A stretch of DNA of 64,000 nucleotides, taken from assembly GCF_003710825.1 (NCBI RefSeq), contig NZ_RHHQ01000014.1, positions 1-64,000 on the forward strand, given 5' to 3'. Below, piece after piece: positions 24,174 through 31,083 of this stretch; within the stretch, counting starts at the first letter, position 1, and each line of letters opens with the position of its first letter. The position numbers and the translations under genes were made by a program. The notes below the pieces were generated by a model. That model was not told the origin of the DNA and made no database searches. It worked only from the letters and a program-made list of their open reading frames with translations. Source of the stretch: Brevibacillus fluminis. GTDB taxonomy: Bacteria; Bacillota; Bacilli; Brevibacillales; Brevibacillaceae.

Positions 24174-24962
24174 ATGAAACGGTACAAAGGGTTTTTGCTT
24201 GATTTGGACGGGACCATCTATCGAGGGAATGAACCGATACCAGAGGCTGTGGTCTTTATGGAACAGCTCAGGAAGCGGAATATTCCGTACCTTTTTCTCA
24301 CGAATAATTCTTCCACCTCGCCTGAAAATGTAGCCCGCCGACTTGAAGGGATGGGCATTCCTACAAAGGGCGAGGAGGTGTATACGACAAGCATGGCGGC
24401 AGCGACGTACTTACGCGACCAACTGCCGCAGGGAGCCCACATATATGTGATCGGTGAGCAAGGCTTGGTGCATGAGTTGGAGGAGGTAGGCTATCATTTG
24501 ACTGCAGAGCAGCCGGATGCTGTCGTGGTGGGAATTGACCGCAGCTTCACCTATGAAAAATTGGCGATCGCCGCCAAAGCGATTCGGCAGGGCGCGCGTT
24601 TTCTTGCAACTAACAATGATGCCGCACTGCCCACCGAACATGGACTTACTCCGGGCAACGGCTCCCTGGTTGCGGCTGTTGCCGTCGCTTCCGGAGCAGA
24701 GCCAGTCGTCGTCGGAAAGCCGGAGCCGCTGATTGTTGATTATGCCTTGCGCAAGCTCGGGTTGGACAAAAGCGATACGCTCCTGATCGGCGACAATCTG
24801 CATACCGACATTTTAGCGGGACGCAACAGCGGCGTCGACAGCCTGCTCGTTTACACCGGCTACTCCAAAGAAGCGGATATCGAGCGTTTCCGCATTCAGC
24901 CTACGTATGAGGCTGACAGCCTTACGCAGTGGTGGGAGGCGTATTCTCCGTTTCTTGATTAA
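24174..24962 (+). CDS. yutF: HAD-IIA family sugar phosphatase YutF
   Basis: The 262-residue NagD-like hydrolase has motif I L-D-L-D-G-T-I-Y, motif II L-T-N-N-S-S, a central C2 cap with A-T-N-N-D-A, motif III K-P-E-P and motif IV I-G-D-N-L-x-T-D-I. Such enzymes dephosphorylate small sugar or nucleotide phosphates in the cytosol; the substrate is not evident. AGGAGGG precedes the ATG. Its 3' end overlaps the convergent yutG by 41 bp. Confidence 0.9.
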   Translation: MKRYKGFLLDLDGTIYRGNEPIPEAVVFMEQLRKRNIPYLFLTNNSSTSPENVARRLEGMGIPTKGEEVYTTSMAAATYLRDQLPQGAHIYVIGEQGLVHELEEVGYHLTAEQPDAVVVGIDRSFTYEKLAIAAKAIRQGARFLATNNDAALPTEHGLTPGNGSLVAAVAVASGAEPVVVGKPEPLIVDYALRKLGLDKSDTLLIGDNLHTDILAGRNSGVDSLLVYTGYSKEADIERFRIQPTYEADSLTQWWEAYSPFLD

Positions 24963-25446
24963 CGCGATGGGCGATGCGGCTTGAGGCCGCCGCCGCAATC
25001 GCCCCAACCAAATCATCGAGGCACGTATGGACACCGTATTTTTTGTCGTTCAATTTTTCCAAAATGCCGTATTTGATCTTATCTACATAGCCGTAATTGG
25101 TAAAGCCGATGCTTCCATACAGGTTGACGACGGCGAGCGACAGTACCTCGTCGACCCCGTACAACGGTTCATCCGCATCGAGCATTTCTTGTAGCGGGGA
25201 GAGCAGCTGCCCTTTTTCAGCAAGCATATCCAGCTGGATACCTGTCAGCAGCGCGTTTTGCACCTCACGTTTTTTGAGCACGGCATGAACGCTTTCCATG
25301 CACATCTCCATCTGCAGGTCCGGCACGTACTGTTTCTGCAAAAAAAACACAATATCGGCGATATCCTCAATCCGCACTCCCCGTTCTTGTAAAAGGGAGA
25401 GAGCTTTTTCATAGACCTGTTGACTGCTCACTTGACTGAATTTCAT
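24922..25446 (-). CDS. yutG: YutG, phosphatidylglycerophosphatase A-like protein
   Basis: The 174-residue protein has a helical N-terminal extension (1-85) followed by a PgpA-type segment: V-D-E-V-L-S-L-A-V-V-N-L-Y-G, T-N-Y-G-Y-V-D-K and H-T-C-L-D-D-L-V-G-A. Unlike E. coli PgpA it shows no clear multi-TM pattern, as in other Bacillales YutG proteins. Phosphatase activity is therefore uncertain. Convergent overlap with yutF. Confidence 0.8.
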   Translation of the reverse strand: MKFSQVSSQQVYEKALSLLQERGVRIEDIADIVFFLQKQYVPDLQMEMCMESVHAVLKKREVQNALLTGIQLDMLAEKGQLLSPLQEMLDADEPLYGVDEVLSLAVVNLYGSIGFTNYGYVDKIKYGILEKLNDKKYGVHTCLDDLVGAIAAAASSRIAHRVNQETENTPPTTA

Positions 25447-25580
25447 TCCGAATGCCTCGCTTTTTCCAAAAGGTAATGATAGGTTTGCCCCGATCGCCTA
25501 ATTCTATCCGTGAAAAATAGGCACCTATCCCGGCTGGCAGTCATATTGTGCTATAGGCAAGTTTGCAGGAGGGATCGAAT

Positions 25581-26630
25581 ATGGAGGAGATTGCAGCGAA
25601 GCTGCAGGAAAAATACGGCCTGCGCGTCTTCGGTGGCCAGGAAGTGGGCAGCAGGTACGAAATGGATACAGACAGCGGCACATACTATCTGTTTTCCTGC
25701 CCGGCTGCCTATCGCAGCAAGGCCAAATTCGTCGGAAGCGTGGAGCAGCATCTCGCCAAGGCACCCAGGATTCATTTGCTTCCATCGGCGACAACCTATC
25801 AAAATGAAGGATATTTTCTGCATGATGATAAATTGTATTATGTGAAGCAAGGCGTTCGTTCCGGCTCGCTGGCGAATGAGGCGTATGTGATCGGAGAGTC
25901 GCTCGCCCGCTTTCATCAAGCGACAGCCAGCTTTACGGGCGAAAAGTCGTTTCGCACATTCAGCTCGTTGGGCAATTGGCCGGAACTGTGGCGGCAAAAG
26001 CTCAAGCAATTCGATGAGCACCGCGACCACTTGGATGATCAAGAGGAAGTAACACCGTTCGATGAATATTTGCTGACCACCTACACCTATGTCAGTCAGC
26101 TTGGCGATGCAGCCGTCCAGTATTTAGAGGATACCGGCTACACGAAGAAAGCCAAGGCACCCGGCAAATACGGCAAGGTCGCTTTTCAAAATTTTGACGA
26201 AAGCTTCGTCTTCTTCGCAGAATCAGGCGAGCAGCTGGTCGCCGGCGAATGGAGCTGGATTCTCGATATTCGTAGCCGCGATATCGCCCAGTGGATTAAG
26301 AGCGATATTCGCCGCAGCGGATGGGATGAGCAAAAAGTTCTCGCATTTCTCACCGGTTATACCGATGTCGAGCCGCTTGCAGAAGAGGAATTCGCTTGGG
26401 TGTATGCGCTGCTGATGTATCCAGGCCGCTTTCTCAAGCAGGTCGAGATGGTTAGGCAGTCGGCGGAAGAAGAGGAAGAAGAGTTGGAGGACATGGGAGA
26501 TTGGGAGGCCAAGCTTGACGGAGAGCTGTTGGCAATGGAGCCTGTGCTGCAGCATTTTCCGCGCCTGGTCAGCAATCGCTATGGCGCTACGATTCCAGCG
26601 CTTGAGTGGTCGCTGTGGAACAACTCCTGA
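25581..26630 (+). CDS. yutH: YutH spore coat-associated protein
   Basis: The 349-residue protein is distantly kinase-like (CotS/YutH group). It has Q-E-V-G-S-R-Y near residue 22, G-E-S-L-A-R-F-H-Q-A in the region corresponding to the phosphotransferase N-lobe, and a very acidic segment E-E-E-E-E-E-L-E-D near residue 305. Order yutG-yutH-yutI is conserved; in B. subtilis YutH is found in spores. Start ATG 25581 with AGGAGGG upstream. Confidence 0.8.
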   Translation: MEEIAAKLQEKYGLRVFGGQEVGSRYEMDTDSGTYYLFSCPAAYRSKAKFVGSVEQHLAKAPRIHLLPSATTYQNEGYFLHDDKLYYVKQGVRSGSLANEAYVIGESLARFHQATASFTGEKSFRTFSSLGNWPELWRQKLKQFDEHRDHLDDQEEVTPFDEYLLTTYTYVSQLGDAAVQYLEDTGYTKKAKAPGKYGKVAFQNFDESFVFFAESGEQLVAGEWSWILDIRSRDIAQWIKSDIRRSGWDEQKVLAFLTGYTDVEPLAEEEFAWVYALLMYPGRFLKQVEMVRQSAEEEEEELEDMGDWEAKLDGELLAMEPVLQHFPRLVSNRYGATIPALEWSLWNNS

Positions 26631-26660
26631 TCCACTAAGAAAGGAGACGGTTGCAGGCAT

Positions 26661-27593
26661 ATGGCTAATGTTGCGATCATCATGGGCGTGCTGCTTGCAC
26701 TGGCGGCGATCGTCATGCTTGGGGTTAGCGTGTATGTGGGCCACAAGCTGACGAGACCGCCGCGTAAACCGGTGGACATGCAGCCCAAAGACTATGGATT
26801 GGAACGTTTTGAAAATGTGCTGTTTAAAAGCCGGGATAATGAAACACTGCTGTCCGGCTGGTATTTTTCAGCAGAGGAAAACGGATATAAAGGGAACGGG
26901 ATGTCGCTGGTGATGGCCCATGGCTACAGCCAAAACCGACAAGAACCCCATCTTCCCGCGCTCGCGCTGGCTTCCCAGCTAGTCGCTGCAGGCTTTCATG
27001 TGCTGATGTTTGATTTCCGCAATGCAGGCAAGTCCGGTGGGGATATTACGACGGTCGGTTATCATGAGAAGCGTGATTTGTTGGGGGCGGTCGATTTTGC
27101 AGCGGGACGGTCAGCGGATGGCCCGATCGGGTTGATCGGCTTTTCGATGGGGGCAGCTACCTCTTTGCTTGCAGCGGCCGAGGATGAGCGGATTCGCGCG
27201 ATTGTCGCCGACTCGCCATTTTATTCGTTGCGTGAGTATTTGATGGAAAACATGCCGCGATGGACCAACCTGCCGCACATCCCCTTCACGTGGCTGATTT
27301 TGCGCATCATTCCGCTTATGCTCAAAGTGGACATCAACCGGATCAACCCCTGGCAAGCGATCGAGGGGATCATGCCGCGGCCCATTTTGTTTATCCATGG
27401 AACGGATGATGAAACGATTCCGCATGAGAACAGCCAGCGATTGCTTGCAAAAGCGGACGCTGCGCGCGCACAGCTATGGCTCGTTCCGGAAGCCGGCCAC
27501 GTGAGGAGCTTTGCGACTGGGCCGGAACAGTATGGCAAACGCATCATTTCGTTTTTCTTGGAGCAAACAACAAAAACCCCTGCCAACGCGTGA
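26661..27593 (+). CDS. Membrane-anchored alpha/beta hydrolase
   Basis: The 310-residue protein has an N-terminal TM helix (about 4-28). The alpha/beta-hydrolase fold shows H-G-Y-S-Q-N (oxyanion region), nucleophile elbow G-F-S-M-G-A, a later H-G-T-D-D-E-T-I with the acid residue, and A-G-H as the catalytic histidine. The YqkD-like group has unknown natural substrates. It begins 30 nt after yutH and is probably co-transcribed. Confidence 0.85.
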   Translation: MANVAIIMGVLLALAAIVMLGVSVYVGHKLTRPPRKPVDMQPKDYGLERFENVLFKSRDNETLLSGWYFSAEENGYKGNGMSLVMAHGYSQNRQEPHLPALALASQLVAAGFHVLMFDFRNAGKSGGDITTVGYHEKRDLLGAVDFAAGRSADGPIGLIGFSMGAATSLLAAAEDERIRAIVADSPFYSLREYLMENMPRWTNLPHIPFTWLILRIIPLMLKVDINRINPWQAIEGIMPRPILFIHGTDDETIPHENSQRLLAKADAARAQLWLVPEAGHVRSFATGPEQYGKRIISFFLEQTTKTPANA

Positions 27594-27607
27594 GCGATTG
27601 ACAGGGG
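27571..27607 (-). terminator. Terminator of the yutI transcript
   Basis: On the minus strand CCCCTG...CAGGGG is followed by TTTTTGTTG. The hairpin lies inside the last codons of the convergent hydrolase gene. Confidence 0.75.
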
Positions 27608-27623
27608 CGAGGATTTGCCACAA

Positions 27624-27851
27624 TTAGAATACTTGTTGTACTTCCTTCACGCCTGGAATTTCTTCCAAGAGCGCGCGTTCGATACCTGCTTTGAGGGTAA
27701 TGGTGGAAGATGGGCAGCTGCCGCATGCACCCATCAGGCGCAGCTTCACGATACCTTCTTCTACGTCAACCAATTGAACGTCACCGCCATCGCGCTGCAG
27801 GTACGGACGAAGTTTATCCAACACTTCTTGTACTTGATCGAACATTTCCAT
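27624..27851 (-). CDS. yutI: NifU/NfuA-like Fe-S scaffold YutI
   Basis: The 75-residue stand-alone NifU C-terminal domain has the cluster motif C-G-S-C-P-S-S preceded by the G-G-D-V-Q-L-V strand. It carries and delivers [4Fe-4S] clusters, for example to LipA-type enzymes. Good ribosome site (AAGGAGTG) before the ATG at 27851. Transcribed against its neighbours. Confidence 0.93.
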   Translation of the reverse strand: MEMFDQVQEVLDKLRPYLQRDGGDVQLVDVEEGIVKLRLMGACGSCPSSTITLKAGIERALLEEIPGVKEVQQVF

Positions 27852-28040
27852 TTCTTTTCACTCCTTCTTTACGGCAACGATACCTATACCATATGCCATG
27901 GTACCTTTATTATAATCCCCTTGCAACGAGAAATCCATGAGTTTTTATCCTTAAGTGTATTAAAAGTGTGGTAATAGTGTTCGGATTTTGCCCATTCACA
28001 ATGTGTTTTGTCCATTTGGGGTGGATTCATTGTAAATTGC

Positions 28041-28052
28041 TCATGTTATAAT
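28041..28052 (+). promoter_or_regulatory. Extended -10 promoter for mccA
   Basis: TGT TATAAT (28044-28052) is an extended -10 with no strong -35, 33 nt before the mccA start codon. No S-box or T-box leader is visible. Confidence 0.55.
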
Positions 28053-28084
28053 AGAGGAGAACCAAACGAAATGAGGGATTTTTG

Positions 28085-29008
28085 ATGAAGGTGTATCACA
28101 GCGTCAAAGAATTGATCGGGAATACCCCGATTGTGGAGCTGACGCAATTTGCGCTGCCAACCGGAGTTCGACTTTTTGCCAAGCTGGAGTACTTCAATCC
28201 AGGCGGAAGCGTGAAGGATCGTTTGGGCGTGGAATTGATTCGCGCAGCAGAGGAGAACGGACAGCTCAAGCCGGGCGGAACGATCATTGAACCTACAGCA
28301 GGAAATACAGGAATCGGCGTCGCACTTGCCGCCGTCGGAACGGGCTACCGCGTCATTTTTTGCGTGCCAGAGAAGTTTTCCTTGGAAAAACAGGAATTGA
28401 TGCGTGCTTTGGGAGCGGAAGTGGTAAATACACCGACCGAGCAGGGGATCAAAGGTGCGATTGCTAAAGCAAATGAGCTGGCAGACTCCATTCCAGGAGC
28501 GTTCGTGCCGCAGCAATTCGCCAATCCAGCGAACCCTGACGCCCATTATAAAACAACAGGACCGGAAATTTGGGATCAGATGGATGGAAACGTGGACGTG
28601 TATGTTGCAGGTGCCGGATCGGGCGGAACGTTCATGGGGGTTGCGCGTTACCTGAAAGAGCAAAAGCCATCCGTAAAGACTGTTATCGTCGAGCCAGAAG
28701 GTTCCATTTTGAACGGCGGCCAACCGGGTCCGCATAAAGTAGAGGGAATCGGCATGGAGTTTCTCCCGCCGTTTATGGATACAGCGTATTTTGACGCAAT
28801 TCACACCATCTACGACGAAGAGTCGTTCCGTTGGGTGAAAGAGCTGGCAGCAAAGGAAGGGCTCTTGGTCGGCAGCTCTGCCGGTGCGGCGATGGGCGCG
28901 GCTATGCGCGAGGCGGAAGCAGCGGCACCGGGTACCAACATCGTAGTGTTGTTCGCAGATGGAAGCGAGCGTTATTTGAGCAAAAAAATTTACCAGGGAG
29001 GAATCTAA
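28085..29008 (+). CDS. mccA: O-acetylserine-dependent cystathionine beta-synthase/cysteine synthase
   Basis: The 307-residue fold-type II PLP enzyme has lysine K44 in N-P-G-G-S-V-K-D-R, the phosphate loop G-S-G-G-T and the T-A-G-N-T-G substrate loop. Immediate linkage to a cystathionine gamma-lyase gene makes MccA (O-acetylserine plus homocysteine to cystathionine) more likely than plain CysK. The ATG at 28085 follows GAGGGA. Confidence 0.88.
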   Translation: MKVYHSVKELIGNTPIVELTQFALPTGVRLFAKLEYFNPGGSVKDRLGVELIRAAEENGQLKPGGTIIEPTAGNTGIGVALAAVGTGYRVIFCVPEKFSLEKQELMRALGAEVVNTPTEQGIKGAIAKANELADSIPGAFVPQQFANPANPDAHYKTTGPEIWDQMDGNVDVYVAGAGSGGTFMGVARYLKEQKPSVKTVIVEPEGSILNGGQPGPHKVEGIGMEFLPPFMDTAYFDAIHTIYDEESFRWVKELAAKEGLLVGSSAGAAMGAAMREAEAAAPGTNIVVLFADGSERYLSKKIYQGGI

Positions 29009-29010
29009 GC

Positions 29011-30144
29011 ATGCGATTGAAAACACGTTTGATCCATGGTGGCATTGATGGCGATCCGAATACAGGAGCGGTTTCCGTACCGATTTATCAGGTAAGTACA
29101 TACAAACAGGAGGCAATTGGTAAGCACAAAGGCTTCGAGTATTCCCGTACGGGCAACCCGACGCGCCATGCACTCGAAACATACATTGCTGAGCTGGAGG
29201 GCGGCGCACGCGGCCTTGCGTTTGGTTCCGGTATGGCAGCTCTCTCCACGATCCTTTCCTTGTTCAACAAAGGAGATCATCTGATTGTGGGTGACGATGT
29301 GTACGGCGGTACGTATCGCGTCGTAACACGCGTATTCACTCGTCTCGGTTTGGAAGCTTCCTTCGTGGACACGGGCGATCTCGCAGCGATTGAAAAAGCC
29401 GTTCAACCTAACACGCGCGCAATCATCATGGAAACACCTACGAATCCACTGCTGAAAGTAAGCGACATCTCTGCACTCGCTGACATTGCGAAAAGCAAAA
29501 ATGTGCTGCTGATTGTAGACAACACGTTCATGACGCCTTACTGGCAAAATCCGCTCGATTTAGGTGCAGATATCGTGTTCCACAGCGCGACCAAATACTT
29601 GGGTGGCCATAGTGACGTCGTCGCTGGTTTGGTCGTGACCAAAGATGCGGAGCTTGGTGAGGAGCTACACTATGTGCAAAATGCGATCGGAGGCATTCTC
29701 GGCCCGCAAGATTCTTGGCTGCTGCTGCGTGGAATGAAAACGCTGGGCGTACGGATGGAAGAGCACGAAACCAATACACGTGCACTTGCAGAGTGGCTGA
29801 GCAAGCGCAGCGACATCAAGAAAGTTATTTATCCAGGGCTGTCCGGCCATCCGCAGCATGAGCTGATGCAAAAGCAAGCGCGTGGCTTTGGCGGCATGAT
29901 TTCCTTTGATGTCGGCAGTGCAGAGCGTGCGGATGAAGTGCTGTCCAAAGTGAAATGGTTCACGCTGGCTGAATCGTTGGGGGCAGTGGAAAGCCTAATC
30001 AGCGTGCCTGCTCGTATGACGCACGCATCGATTCCGGCTGAACGTCGGGCTGAATTGGGTATTACGGATGGCTTGGTTCGCATCTCCGTAGGTATTGAAG
30101 ATGTGGAAGATCTGATCGAAGATCTGGAGCAAGCTCTCTCATAA
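29011..30144 (+). CDS. mccB: Cystathionine gamma-lyase
   Basis: The 377-residue Cys/Met-metabolism PLP enzyme has T-R-L-I-H-G-G near the start, Y-S-R-T-G-N-P-T and the Schiff-base lysine in S-A-T-K-Y-L-G-G-H-S-D. With MccA it completes reverse transsulfuration from homocysteine to cysteine. The ATG at 29011 lies 2 nt after the mccA stop, with GGGAGGA inside the end of mccA, so the two are translationally linked. Confidence 0.9.
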   Translation: MRLKTRLIHGGIDGDPNTGAVSVPIYQVSTYKQEAIGKHKGFEYSRTGNPTRHALETYIAELEGGARGLAFGSGMAALSTILSLFNKGDHLIVGDDVYGGTYRVVTRVFTRLGLEASFVDTGDLAAIEKAVQPNTRAIIMETPTNPLLKVSDISALADIAKSKNVLLIVDNTFMTPYWQNPLDLGADIVFHSATKYLGGHSDVVAGLVVTKDAELGEELHYVQNAIGGILGPQDSWLLLRGMKTLGVRMEEHETNTRALAEWLSKRSDIKKVIYPGLSGHPQHELMQKQARGFGGMISFDVGSAERADEVLSKVKWFTLAESLGAVESLISVPARMTHASIPAERRAELGITDGLVRISVGIEDVEDLIEDLEQALS

Positions 30145-30172
30145 GGAAGTCGATATGGAGAGGAGAGAAGAC

Positions 30173-30502
30173 ATGGGAGTAGCGATAAAAGTTTACGGTA
30201 CAGAACAACTGTGCGCAAGCTGCGTCAATCTGCCGTCCGCGAAAGAGACGGCAGCATGGCTCCAAGCCGCTGTTGCACGGAAGTTCGGTGAAGGAACCAC
30301 CGAGATCAGTTACAGCGATTTTCAACATCCGGAGACAGAAGATGACAAAATGTGGGCTGAACGTATCGTAATGGAAGATTTATGGTATCCGCTTGTCATT
30401 ATTTCCGGGGAAATTGTCGGAGAAGGGAATCCGAAGCTGAAAGACATTTACGCAAAACTTGAAAGCATGGGCTTGTCGCCTCTCCAAGAAGGCGAAAAAT
30501 AA
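30173..30502 (+). CDS. yuzD: YuzD, thioredoxin-like protein (DUF1462)
   Basis: The 109-residue protein has a thioredoxin-like start with C-A-S-C (about residues 14-17) followed by L-P-S, and the W-Y-P-L-V-I-I-S strand expected before the cis-Pro region. Length equals that of B. subtilis YuzD. The role is unknown but likely linked to thiol chemistry. ATG 30173 follows GGAGAGGAGAG; ATG 30155 is an alternative. Confidence 0.8.
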   Translation: MGVAIKVYGTEQLCASCVNLPSAKETAAWLQAAVARKFGEGTTEISYSDFQHPETEDDKMWAERIVMEDLWYPLVIISGEIVGEGNPKLKDIYAKLESMGLSPLQEGEK

Positions 30503-30503
30503 C

Positions 30504-30570
30504 AACGTCTACTCCTGCCGATATCCGCATACATTGTACGGATGAATAGGCAGGAGGGGGCGTTTTTTTC
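30504..30570 (+). terminator. Terminator-like hairpin that buries the next ribosome site
   Basis: CTCCTGCC (30512-30519) pairs with GGCAGGAG (30549-30556), followed by GGGGGCGTTTTTTT. An inner TCCG/CGGA helix is possible. The right arm contains the AGGAGG used by the gene that starts at 30571. Confidence 0.65.
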
Positions 30571-30912
30571 GTGGAACAGCAAATTGCGCGCTATTTTGAG
30601 CTAAAGCAGCTGCTAAAACAGGCAGAGGAAGAAGTCGACCGGTTAAAGGCTGAGCTGTTGGCTGCTTATGAGGCGCCGGGCACTTATGTGAACGATGAGT
30701 ACAAGCTGATGATTTCCGTTCAGGAGCGGCGTGATTACGATGACAACCGTCTGTACAATGCGCTTCCGGACAAAGACGTGTGGCGGTTGCTCTCGAAAGC
30801 GGACACGACAAAAATAACAGGGCTGGTTAAATTATCAATTCTCAATGAGCATATTCTGGACGGAACGTACGAGGTGCGTCATATTCCACAAATCCGCATT
30901 TCAAAAAAATAA
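30571..30912 (+). CDS. Hypothetical protein with coiled-coil start
   Basis: The 113-residue protein has an N-terminal coiled coil (about 1-35, heptads of Leu) and a mixed region with I-S-V-Q-E-R-R-D-Y-D-D-N-R-L-Y and W-R-L-L-S-K-A-D. It resembles small DNA-binding or phage-scaffold helpers in composition but I recognise no family. GTG start at 30571, with AGGAGGGG 11 nt upstream inside a hairpin. It has its own terminator. Confidence 0.6.
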   Translation: MEQQIARYFELKQLLKQAEEEVDRLKAELLAAYEAPGTYVNDEYKLMISVQERRDYDDNRLYNALPDKDVWRLLSKADTTKITGLVKLSILNEHILDGTYEVRHIPQIRISKK

Positions 30913-30924
30913 GAGCGGAAAAAG

Positions 30925-30957
30925 AAGGTATTGTCGGCAAGCGGCATACCTTTTTTT
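30925..30957 (+). terminator. Terminator after the coiled-coil protein gene
   Basis: AAGGTAT pairs with ATACCTT across a GC-rich loop, followed by T run. Confidence 0.85.
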
Positions 30958-31083
30958 ATACAAAATTTCACTCCCGCTTGAAAACGAAGGGCTTCATTGG
31001 TACATATAAGCAGGAAAATGACAAAATCTGTCGAAAAGGGTAGGTTTATCTTTTTGAATCCCAAGCCTTCAGGGAGGTAGGAC

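Noticed and set aside
27852..28084. S-box or T-box leader before mccA
   Set aside because: None of the conserved riboswitch elements were seen; only an extended -10 promoter is evident.
28046..29209. Long open frame on the minus strand opposite mccA
   Set aside because: It lies wholly across mccA and the start of mccB, has no family resemblance and Cys/His/Ser-rich antisense composition.
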